From: Betaproteobacteria bacterium
Lineage (GTDB): Bacteria > Pseudomonadota > Gammaproteobacteria > Burkholderiales > Rhodocyclaceae
DNA length: 9,283 nucleotides
Assembly (NCBI GenBank): GCA_016880375.1
Contig: JAEHDO010000238.1
Location: 1 to 9,283, forward strand
Direction: 5' to 3'
The translations under genes were made by a program, and so were the position numbers. Shown here piece by piece: positions 1 to 5,922 of the stretch. Under the pieces are notes generated by a model. It did no database searches and was not told where the DNA came from. It worked only from the letters and a program-made list of their open reading frames with translations. The first letter of the stretch is position 1, and every line of letters begins with the position of its first letter.

Positions 1-298
1 CTGCCCCGCCCTTGAATTCGTAGGCATCTACGCGAAACTGCGTCTGCGGCTGCAGCGAAACCATGGCGCCGTCGGTAAAGCGCAATTGCGCACGGCCAGA
101 GCCGGTATCCACCGTTTCGGCGACACCGACTCCCACGCCTCGCGCAAGCTGCCGCCGCGTACCGTCCGCCTGGATGGCAACCACTTCACCTACAACGAAA
201 TCCACCTTGGCGGCATCAGACGCCATCAGCGTTGCAGGGGACAGGCACAAACTCAGCAGGAGTGCCCCGGCGACTTGCAGCAATGCGGTATTTTTCAT
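1..298 (-). CDS. Secreted FecR-domain protein, second copy (partial, cut by the left edge)
   Basis: The first 99 codons of a protein that continues beyond base 1; the frame is open to the edge. The ATG at 298-296 gives MKNTALLQVAGALLLS, a typical signal peptide, with likely cleavage around the LMA-SDA residues near position 27. The mature part begins with a FecR-type beta domain and shares with the neighbouring FecR protein (474-1232) the block DTGSGRAQ..FTDGA.VSLQPQTQFR.D.Y.F, so the two are clear paralogues. FecR domains of this soluble secreted type are periplasmic beta-sandwich modules of poorly known role; no anti-sigma region precedes the domain. No strong Shine-Dalgarno is visible; an upstream ATG at 306 is out of frame and stops after three codons. 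It lies 175 bases downstream of its paralogue and may share its transcript or have its own promoter. Family call is firm, function unknown. Confidence 0.85.
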   Translation of the reverse strand, partial: MKNTALLQVAGALLLSLCLSPATLMASDAAKVDFVVGEVVAIQADGTRRQLARGVGVGVAETVDTGSGRAQLRFTDGAMVSLQPQTQFRVDAYEFKGGA

Positions 299-318
299 CG
301 GGTCATGTGCAGCCAGCT

Positions 319-339
319 GGATTTTGCGCAAGAAAATCC
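319..339. repeat. Inverted repeat in the leader of the partial fecR-like gene
   Basis: Perfect 7-bp arms GGATTTT (319-325) and AAAATCC (333-339) flank a 7-base loop. The element sits 20 bases upstream of the start codon at 298, in the 175-base gap (299-473) between the two FecR genes. That gap is less GC-rich than the genes, and I see no other clear element or gene in it. No T-run follows on the - strand, so it is not an intrinsic terminator. It could be a leader hairpin or an operator, or chance. Confidence 0.4.
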
Positions 340-473
340 GCACTCTGAAACCGAACATCAAGAAATCACGGCTTCAGATTCTGGCTGAGCGAGAAAACGC
401 CATACCGGAAAAACTCAAGATGGATCACAAGGCTTGGCTGCCATAGTCAGCAGAGCGGCCGAGGAAGAAGTGG

Positions 474-1232
474 TCATGGCCCTCTCATTCTCATAGAGGG
501 GCCGATCATGTAGTAGTACTCCTCGTCATACCACCAGTACGGAAACATCAGTCCTGACGGCATGCCGTCGCTATTCACATCGTCGCCGGCAATGAATCCC
601 GGCAATTGCGGAAACTCCGGCCACGGCGGCGGGGATAGTCCGGCGGTCCGGGTTACCAGCACCGGCTTGGTATTGCCGTCTTTGACATAGGCGGTTTCAC
701 CACTATTTACATCGATGCAGTCGACGGCATTGCATACCACGGTGGTGCCCAGGCCGGTGGAAACGTTGATGCTGTTGCCATAAGCTACCGAATATTCGGT
801 TCCGCGGATGCCGATGGTGGCCACCGTCGTGGTGACCTTGTAATTCTCGCGGTTGCTGCGACCGACCAGCCCGGTGATGGTGCGCAACCCGCCCTTGAGC
901 AGGCTGAAGAAGCCCTTCTCGCTGCCGTCGGCCTTGCCGCTGAAGCGATAGTCGTCGATGCGGAACTGGGTCTGCGGTTGCAGTGAAACCTGCGCACCAT
1001 CGGTGAAATGCACCTGGGCACGTCCGCTGCCGGTGTCGATGGTCTCGCCGCTGGCGACCTCGGCGCCCTTGGCAAGGGGTCGGCTCTGGCCATCTGCGCC
1101 CAACGCCTTGACGTCCCCCGCGGCAAAGACCACGCGGGCGGCGCCGGCAGCCTGGCACGTGAGCGGGGAAACGGCTGCAAGCGACAAAAGGATGGTCGCG
1201 CCGAGCAGCTTCGAATTGAATTTTTTCGGCAT
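474..1232 (-). CDS. Secreted FecR-domain protein, complete copy
   Basis: 252 residues. The N-terminus is a signal peptide (MPKKFNSKLLGATILLSL, probable cleavage after CQA at about residue 28). The cysteine at 26 is not in a good lipobox, so a lipoprotein is unlikely. A FecR domain covers roughly residues 33-155, ending in the typical TTTVATIGIRGTEYSVAYG segment (134-152). C167 and C172 could form a disulfide. The tail (about 199-252) is proline-rich, then aromatic and Met-rich, and contains one D-x-N-x-D-G loop (218-223) resembling calcium-binding repeats. The start is set by AGGAGG at 1237-1242, four bases from the ATG and directly after the stop of the upstream barrel gene, so the two genes are probably cotranscribed and translationally linked. 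It lacks the cytoplasmic anti-sigma part of true iron-signalling FecR, and no fecI or TonB receptor gene is visible. Family firm; role in the cell envelope is inference. Confidence 0.88.
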   Translation of the reverse strand: MPKKFNSKLLGATILLSLAAVSPLTCQAAGAARVVFAAGDVKALGADGQSRPLAKGAEVASGETIDTGSGRAQVHFTDGAQVSLQPQTQFRIDDYRFSGKADGSEKGFFSLLKGGLRTITGLVGRSNRENYKVTTTVATIGIRGTEYSVAYGNSINVSTGLGTTVVCNAVDCIDVNSGETAYVKDGNTKPVLVTRTAGLSPPPWPEFPQLPGFIAGDDVNSDGMPSGLMFPYWWYDEEYYYMIGPSMRMRGP

Positions 1233-1244
1233 GATGCCTCCTAA

Positions 1245-2570
1245 TCAGAAATTCCGGCGCACGGTAACGGAAACCACCTCGCGCCTGTATTCGTTCAAGG
1301 GGAGGTTCGAATCGGTGCGGGTATATTGGTATTGCGGTGTGACGACCCAATTCCTGGCAGGTTTCCAGGCCATGCCCAAACCGGCATACCACTGGTTGTC
1401 GTTTCGTGTTTTCAGGAACAGGGGGTCATTCGCGCCATAGTGGCGATGCTCGTATGCCAGGTTGGCAAAGAACGTCATGTTCTGGCGGAATTCATGCTGT
1501 GCGCCGATGCGCGCCCCGACAAGCTGATGGCCGAATTGGGGGAAACGGCCATTGGTTTCGACCTCCTCGCCAATATAAGCGCCGCCGTAGGCCACCGTCT
1601 TGAAACCCGGAAGGGCATGGGCGAAGTTGGCGCCGATGACGAAGCGGTCGGTATTGCGGACCTCCTGCGTCATGTAGTGCAAGCCCGCATACTGGATGTA
1701 AAGGCTGGTCTGGGTGTTCGGACTGTAGTTGTGCTGCCACTGCGTGGTGAACCCGGCCGCTTCGCGGTAACGGTCGTTGTCCAGCCAGAACTGGTTGTAT
1801 TGCAGGGTCGCGCTGAAGACATTCTTGCCGTAGGTACGCACCATGCCAAGGTAGGCGTCGGCGGATCCGGTGTCGAACTTGTCAATGTCGGTGTTCATGC
1901 GCTTGCTGGCGCTGGCACCCGCCGTCAGCGACCATTCCTGGCTGAAGGGATGGCGCAAGCCAAACCCCCCGGCGACCGTCGTAAAGGTATCGCTGCGGCT
2001 AAACGCGCCCGGGGCCAGCGGAAAAACAAATCCGCCAAAGGCTGGCACGGACACGCTGCGGTCCGAGGTGGCAGCGTTGACGTTGGAGTCGTGACCGACA
2101 GTTCCCTCGACGAAGCCGCGCAGCGTCGTGCGCCCCTTGTCCTCGACGGGCTCAATGGCTGCAACCAGGCGGTCGATGGTATTGGCCACCTCGGGAGGAA
2201 CCCCCTGGCGCTTGGCGGCTTCGAATTCCTGCCTGGCGGTCGCCAATTCACCCAGGGCGGCATAGGCGCGCGCAATCTCGGCGCGGGCCCGGGCATGGTT
2301 CGGGTTGACTGCGAGCACGCGCTCCAGGGCGAAAACGGCATTGGTGTTCTTGCCGGTTTCCAACGCAGCCAAGCCGAGAAGAAAATCGTATTCGGGATCG
2401 CCGGCACGCTGGGATTCCAGCGGTTCGAGCAGGGCGTAGGCCGCCTTGGCATCGCCCCTGTCGAGGAGCGCCTTGGCATTGTCAGTCACGGCATCGGCTT
2501 GCGCCACGCCAGCAGCCAGCATGCCGGCAAAGATCAGGACAGTTCGCATCTTGCTTTTGGTATTCTTCAT
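1245..2570 (-). CDS. Outer-membrane beta-barrel protein with N-terminal TPRs (Slam-like)
   Basis: 441 residues from the preferred ATG at 2570, which has AGGGGG four bases upstream; an in-frame ATG at 2585 would add five residues but has no such site. A signal peptide (about residues 1-25, ending GVAQA before DAV) is followed by TPR-like helical pairs at about 26-120 (for example AKALLDRGDAKAAYALLEPL and the repeat ending NPNHARARAEIARAYAALG). The rest is rich in alternating aromatic and polar strands, with a GHDSNVN motif at the start of the barrel, and ends in VRRNF; a terminal Phe is the usual signal for outer-membrane barrel assembly. TPR domain plus barrel is the architecture of surface lipoprotein assembly modulators (Slam, DUF560), and the length is near theirs. 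Slam proteins export lipoproteins to the cell surface, but no lipoprotein gene is visible here. It could also be another TPR-barrel porin. It lies 12 bases before the FecR gene. Confidence 0.85.
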   Translation of the reverse strand: MKNTKSKMRTVLIFAGMLAAGVAQADAVTDNAKALLDRGDAKAAYALLEPLESQRAGDPEYDFLLGLAALETGKNTNAVFALERVLAVNPNHARARAEIARAYAALGELATARQEFEAAKRQGVPPEVANTIDRLVAAIEPVEDKGRTTLRGFVEGTVGHDSNVNAATSDRSVSVPAFGGFVFPLAPGAFSRSDTFTTVAGGFGLRHPFSQEWSLTAGASASKRMNTDIDKFDTGSADAYLGMVRTYGKNVFSATLQYNQFWLDNDRYREAAGFTTQWQHNYSPNTQTSLYIQYAGLHYMTQEVRNTDRFVIGANFAHALPGFKTVAYGGAYIGEEVETNGRFPQFGHQLVGARIGAQHEFRQNMTFFANLAYEHRHYGANDPLFLKTRNDNQWYAGLGMAWKPARNWVVTPQYQYTRTDSNLPLNEYRREVVSVTVRRNF

Positions 2571-2613
2571 TGAGCCCCCTGCCATACAACTTCATGGCCA
2601 GTATTCTCGGTTA

Positions 2614-2646
2614 CGGCCAATTAAAGTAGGTTAATCGAATCGGCCG
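2614..2646 (-). other. Stem-loop between the 42-residue ORF and the barrel gene
   Basis: On the - strand the sequences CGGCCGATT (2646-2638) and AATTGGCCG (2622-2614) can pair over nine positions, one of them G-U, with a 15-base loop. It starts two bases after the stop codon of the small ORF. No T-run follows, so it is not an intrinsic terminator. It might adjust translation or RNA stability between the small ORF and the barrel gene; the large loop makes chance pairing possible. Confidence 0.3.
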
Positions 2647-2648
2647 GT

Positions 2649-2777
2649 TCAATCAATTGCCACGAGGAAGGTTTCGGCAAACAACGAACCGTCTGATACC
2701 GCCGAATCGGCTTGGGCCAACCCCACCGGGACCAGCATGGACAAAGCCAGAAAACCCAGAAACATCAGTATGCGCAT
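2649..2777 (-). CDS. Small secreted peptide or leader ORF (42 residues)
   Basis: The ATG at 2777 gives 42 residues: a strong signal peptide (MRILMFLGFLALSML, ending VGLAQA at about residue 23) and then only 19 residues, starting DSAVSDG and ending VAID. I recognise no family. A longer reading from TTG at 2843 is unlikely because that TTG is the first triplet of the promoter -35 box (2838-2843), upstream of the predicted transcription start near 2809. With the ATG at 2777 the 5' leader is about 32 bases; no clear Shine-Dalgarno is visible. It is the first ORF of the cluster that continues to the TPR-barrel gene 78 bases downstream. It may be a secreted peptide, a leader, or the truncated start of a lost secreted protein. 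The clean signal sequence argues for a real or recently real gene. Confidence 0.45.
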   Translation of the reverse strand: MRILMFLGFLALSMLVPVGLAQADSAVSDGSLFAETFLVAID

Positions 2778-2815
2778 GCTTCGAAGTGGTTGAATGATCA
2801 CGATTTGAAGATTTA

Positions 2816-2843
2816 ATTGTATTTTATTTTCTAAATTTGTCAA
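2816..2843 (-). promoter_or_regulatory. Strong sigma70-type promoter of the barrel/FecR cluster
   Basis: On the - strand a perfect -35 TTGACA (2843-2838) and a -10 TACAAT (2821-2816, five of six consensus bases) are separated by 16 bases within an AT-rich stretch (about 2800-2870) that contrasts with the GC-rich genes on both sides. Transcription would start near 2809. It lies between the end of the decarboxylase gene (2901) and the small ORF, so the cluster to the left need not depend on decarboxylase transcripts. Confidence 0.8.
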
Positions 2844-2900
2844 TAAGTTATTGGTACTTTCTAAAGCAGGATGTCAGCTTGCTGCCGTAGCGGTCCTTGG

Positions 2901-5135
2901 TTATCTGACGCAATCCACGAAATATCGCACCTTACCGTTGGTGTCGTCCTTGACCAGTCCGTGGATGTCTGTCTCGAACCCCGGAAAGCGCTCATTGAAA
3001 TCGCGCGCGTATTGCAAATAGCTGACGATGGTGCGGTTGAAGCGCTCGCCGGGGATCAGCAGGGGAATGCCCGGCGGGTAGGGTGTAAGAAGGACACTGG
3101 TGACGCGATCCTCCAGCTTGTCGATCTCGACACGCTCGATTTCGCGGTGCGCCATCTTGGCGAAGGCGTCTGCCGGGCGCATTGCCGGCACCATGTCGGA
3201 CAGGTACATCTCGGTCGTGATGCGCGCCACGTCATTGGCCTTGTAGACGTCGTGGATCTGCTGGCACAGGTCGCGCAGGCCGACGCGTTCATAGCGCGGG
3301 TGCTTGGCGACGAATTCGGGCAGCACCTTCCACAACGGATGGTTCTTGTCGTAGTCGTCCTTGAACTGCTGCAATTCGGTCACCATCGTGTTCCAGCGGC
3401 CCTTGGTGATGCCGATGGTGAACATGATGAAAAATGAATAGAGGCCGCATTTTTCGACGATGACGCCGTGCTCGGCCAGGTACTTGGTGACGATCGCTGC
3501 AGGGATGCCCCAGTCGGCAAAATCACCGTCCACGTCGAGACCCGGGGTAATGACCGTGGCCTTGATCGGGTCGAGCATGTTGAAGCCGTCTTCCAGCTGG
3601 CCGAAGCCGTGCCAGCGCTCTCCGGGCTTGAGCATCCAGGCCTCGCGCTCCTCGATGCCCTCCTCGGACAGGTCGTCCGGACCCCACACCTTGAACCACC
3701 AGTCGGCACCCCACTCCTCGTCGACCTTGCGCATGGCGCGACGGAAATCCAGCGCCTCGGCAATCGATTCCTCGACCAGTGCGGTGCCGCCCGGCTCCTC
3801 CATCATCGCCGCCGCCACATCGCACGAGGCGATGATGGCGTATTGCGGCGAGGTCGAGGTGTGCATCAGATAGGCTTCGTTGAAGACGTCGCGGTCGAGC
3901 CTGCGGTTCTCCGAATCCTGCACGAGGATCTGCGAGGCCTGGCTCAAGCCGGCGAGCAGCTTGTGCGTAGACTGCGTCGAGAACACCATCGATTCCTTGC
4001 AGCGCTGCCGGTCTGCGCCGATGGCATGGTAGTCGCCATAAAAATCGTGGAAGGCGGCGTGCGGCAGCCAGGCTTCGTCGAAATGCAGGGTGTCGATCTT
4101 GCCGTCGAGCATTTCCTTGATCTCCTCGACGTTGTAGAGGATGCCGTCGTAGGTGGACTGGGTGATGGTCAGCACGCGTGGCTTGCCCTTCACTTTCGAG
4201 GCGAACGGGTGGGCGGCAATCTTCTTCTGGATGTTCTTCCAGGCGAATTCCGACTTCGGGATCGGCCCGATGATGCCGTAGTTGTTGCGCGTCGGCATGA
4301 GAAAGACCGGGATCGCTCCAGTCATGATGATCGAGTGCAGCACCGACTTGTGGCAGTTGCGGTCGACGACGACGATGTCGCCCGGCGCCACGGTCGAGTG
4401 CCAGACGATCTTGTTCGAGGTCGACGTGCCGTTGGTGACGAAAAACAGGTGGTCGGCGTTGAAAATGCGCGCCGCATTGCGCTCGGAAGCCGCCACTGGG
4501 CCGGTATGGTCGAGCAGCTGGCCGAGCTCCTCGACGGCATTGCAGACGTCGGCGCGCAGCATGTTCTCGCCGAAGAACTGGTGGAACATCTGGCCCACTG
4601 GCGACTTGAGGAAAGCCACCCCTCCGGAATGACCGGGGCAGTGCCACGAGTAGGAGCCGTCGGCTGCATAGTGGGTCAGCGCGCGGAAAAAGGGCGGCGG
4701 CAGGGAATCCAGGTAGGACTTGGCCTCGCGCACCACATTGCGGGCGATGAACTCCGGCGTGTCCTCGAACATGTGGATGAAGCCGTGCAGCTCGCGCAGG
4801 ATGTCGTTCGGAATGTGGCGCGAGGTGCGCGTCTCCCCATGGAGGAAGATCGGGATCTCGGCATTGCGGGTGCGTATCCCGCTGACGAAGGCGCGCAGCT
4901 CGGCGATGGTCTCCTCTTCCTCGTTGGCCAGTTCCTCGTCGTCGATCGACAGAATGAACGCGGAGGCGCGGCTCTGCTGCTGGGCAAAGGAAGAGAGGTC
5001 GCCGTAGCTGGTGACGCCGAGCACCTCCATGCCCTCCGCCTCGATGGCTTCGGCCAATCTGCGAATGCCGAGTCCAGAAGCGTTCTCCGAACGGAAATCC
5101 TCGTCGATGATGATGATGGGGAAATGGAAGCGCAT
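2901..5135 (-). CDS. Orn/Lys/Arg decarboxylase, biodegradative type, PLP-dependent
   Basis: 744 residues, full length for the large bacterial decarboxylases of basic amino acids (about 710-760). These cytoplasmic enzymes remove the alpha-carboxyl of lysine, arginine or ornithine, giving cadaverine, agmatine or putrescine, and serve acid resistance or polyamine supply. Residues 1-145 form the receiver-like wing domain (IIIIDEDF start). The fold-type I PLP domain follows, with TNGTSTSNK (234-242), H262 in NCHKS, D353 in HFDEAW, and the Schiff-base lysine K392 in STQSTHKLL. The C-terminal domain has PYPPGIPLLIPGE and FPGFETDIHG. Parts resemble LdcI (GIPAAIVTKYLAEHGVIVEK, FETDIHG), parts AdiA (ITKGRWNTMV, GERWHGF), so the substrate is undecided between lysine and arginine. 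The start has AGGAG five bases upstream. No cognate antiporter gene is in view. It follows dcd by 71 bases on the same strand. Confidence 0.95.
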   Translation of the reverse strand: MRFHFPIIIIDEDFRSENASGLGIRRLAEAIEAEGMEVLGVTSYGDLSSFAQQQSRASAFILSIDDEELANEEEETIAELRAFVSGIRTRNAEIPIFLHGETRTSRHIPNDILRELHGFIHMFEDTPEFIARNVVREAKSYLDSLPPPFFRALTHYAADGSYSWHCPGHSGGVAFLKSPVGQMFHQFFGENMLRADVCNAVEELGQLLDHTGPVAASERNAARIFNADHLFFVTNGTSTSNKIVWHSTVAPGDIVVVDRNCHKSVLHSIIMTGAIPVFLMPTRNNYGIIGPIPKSEFAWKNIQKKIAAHPFASKVKGKPRVLTITQSTYDGILYNVEEIKEMLDGKIDTLHFDEAWLPHAAFHDFYGDYHAIGADRQRCKESMVFSTQSTHKLLAGLSQASQILVQDSENRRLDRDVFNEAYLMHTSTSPQYAIIASCDVAAAMMEEPGGTALVEESIAEALDFRRAMRKVDEEWGADWWFKVWGPDDLSEEGIEEREAWMLKPGERWHGFGQLEDGFNMLDPIKATVITPGLDVDGDFADWGIPAAIVTKYLAEHGVIVEKCGLYSFFIMFTIGITKGRWNTMVTELQQFKDDYDKNHPLWKVLPEFVAKHPRYERVGLRDLCQQIHDVYKANDVARITTEMYLSDMVPAMRPADAFAKMAHREIERVEIDKLEDRVTSVLLTPYPPGIPLLIPGERFNRTIVSYLQYARDFNERFPGFETDIHGLVKDDTNGKVRYFVDCVR

Positions 5136-5154
5136 TGGGGCTCCTGAAATGCGA

Positions 5155-5175
5155 CGACCCGCGCGGGGCGGGTCG
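5155..5175. repeat. GC-rich hairpin in the leader of the decarboxylase gene
   Basis: Perfect 8-bp arms CGACCCGC (5155-5162) and GCGGGTCG (5168-5175) with a 5-base loop. It lies between the dcd stop and the decarboxylase start, about ten bases upstream of the AGGAG ribosome binding site. Neither strand has a T-run after the stem, so it is a poor intrinsic terminator. It may mark the 3' end of dcd RNA, or sit in a shared transcript and affect decarboxylase expression. Confidence 0.45.
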
Positions 5176-5206
5176 AAATAATATGGGGAATCCTACCCGC
5201 TAGTTA

Positions 5207-5773
5207 CTAGATCTTCGGCAGGGTGACGCCGACCTGCCCCTGATACTTGCCACCGCGATCCTTGTAGGAAGTTTCGCAGACCTCGTCCGACTCGAAGAAC
5301 AGCACTTGCGCCACGCCTTCGTTGGCATAGATCTTGGCCGGCAGCGGCGTGGTGTTGGAAAACTCCAGCGTCACATAGCCTTCCCATTCCGGTTCGAAGG
5401 GCGTGACGTTCACGATGATGCCGCAGCGCGCGTAGGTGCTCTTGCCCAGACAGACGGTGAGTACGTTGCGCGGAATGCGGAAATACTCGACGGTGCGCGC
5501 CAGGGCAAAGGAGTTCGGCGGAATGATGCAGAAGTCGTTCTTGATCTCGACGAAGGAATTCGGGTCGAAGTTCTTCGGGTCGACGATGGTGCAGTTGATG
5601 TCGGTGAACAGCTTGAATTCGTTCGAGCAGCGGATGTCGTAGCCGTAGCTGGACGTGCCGTAGGAGACGATCTTGCGGCCGTCGACCTCGCGCACCTGGC
5701 CGGGCTCGAAGGGATCGATCATCTTGTGCTCCGCCGCCATGCGGCGGATCCACTTGTCGGACTTGATGCTCAT
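5207..5773 (-). CDS. dcd: dCTP deaminase
   Basis: 188 residues, the usual length of the proteobacterial enzyme. Dcd deaminates dCTP to dUTP in the cytoplasm, feeding dUMP and then dTMP synthesis. The sequence is typical throughout: [19 protein letters not shown] at the start, [14 protein letters not shown] (41-54), then the core [20 protein letters not shown] (110-129) and GYVTLEFSN (132-140), where E137 matches the catalytic glutamate of the family. The C-terminus ends GVTLPKI. The start at 5773 matches the conserved N-terminus, but no good Shine-Dalgarno precedes it; the leader is pyrimidine-rich. The gene follows mrp on the same strand, with a palindrome and a candidate promoter in the 149-base gap. 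A bifunctional deaminase/dUTPase is a formal alternative, since the sequence alone does not separate them fully. Confidence 0.96.
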   Translation of the reverse strand: MSIKSDKWIRRMAAEHKMIDPFEPGQVREVDGRKIVSYGTSSYGYDIRCSNEFKLFTDINCTIVDPKNFDPNSFVEIKNDFCIIPPNSFALARTVEYFRIPRNVLTVCLGKSTYARCGIIVNVTPFEPEWEGYVTLEFSNTTPLPAKIYANEGVAQVLFFESDEVCETSYKDRGGKYQGQVGVTLPKI

Positions 5774-5782
5774 CGCGGCACC

Positions 5783-5815
5783 GGAAAAAGGAAAGAGCGG
5801 ATTATCCGCTCTTTC
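5783..5815 (-). terminator. Palindrome with T-rich tail: likely terminator after mrp, just before dcd
   Basis: Bases 5791-5815 form a near-perfect palindrome, arms GAAAGAGCGGAT and ATCCGCTCTTTC around one central base. On the - strand the stem is followed by CTTTTTCC (5790-5783), the layout of a Rho-independent terminator for transcripts coming from mrp. On the + strand a G-run follows, so it works in one direction only. The tail ends ten bases before the dcd ATG. Against a simple terminator is its overlap with a candidate dcd promoter. Confidence 0.6.
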
Positions 5816-5828
5816 GGGGGTGGGTCAA
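5801..5828 (-). promoter_or_regulatory. Candidate dcd promoter overlapping the palindrome
   Basis: On the - strand TTGACC (5828-5823, five of six consensus bases) and GATAAT (5806-5801, five of six) are 16 bases apart. The -10 box is the centre of the palindrome at 5791-5815. Transcription would start near 5794, inside the second arm, leaving a leader of about 20 bases. RNA from this start would lack the first arm and could not form the terminator hairpin. Confidence 0.5.
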
Positions 5829-5879
5829 TACGGCGCGAGTCGCCGTGCCGCAGGGACTGACTTTTAGTTCCGGCGTAAC

Positions 5880-5895
5880 GCCCGCTCGCGCGGGC
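5880..5895. repeat. Short GC hairpin downstream of mrp
   Basis: Six-base arms GCCCGC (5880-5885) and GCGGGC (5890-5895) with a four-base loop, 28 bases past the mrp stop. No T-run follows on either strand. It may protect the mrp RNA 3' end or be chance in GC-rich DNA. Confidence 0.3.
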
Positions 5896-5922
5896 ATGAG
5901 CCTTCACTGAACTTCGTTTGCC

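Noticed and set aside
63..446. 127-codon + strand ORF across the left FecR gene and the gap
   Set aside because: Most of it is antisense to the partial FecR gene, which has a signal peptide and a conserved domain; Ser/Thr/Arg-rich with no start signal.
474..1232. Classical FecIR iron-signalling system
   Set aside because: Both FecR proteins begin with signal peptides and lack a cytoplasmic anti-sigma region, and no sigma factor or TonB receptor gene is in the window.
1326..2573. 415-codon + strand ORF opposite the TPR-barrel gene
   Set aside because: Antisense to a gene with a signal peptide, ribosome site and barrel C-terminus; no recognisable domain or start signal of its own.
2778..2843. 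N-terminal extension of the small ORF from TTG at 2843
   Set aside because: The TTG is part of the -35 box TTGACA, so it would not be in the mRNA; the signal peptide begins at the ATG at 2777.
2844..2900. Intrinsic terminator after the decarboxylase
   Set aside because: Only short GCAG/CTGC pairing with a large loop and a three-base T stretch is present; too weak to annotate.
3468..5147. 559-codon + strand ORF opposite the decarboxylase
   Set aside because: It is antisense to a gene with full-length family motifs, its composition (Arg, Val, Gly, His-rich) is that of a reversed GC-rich frame, and no domain is recognisable.
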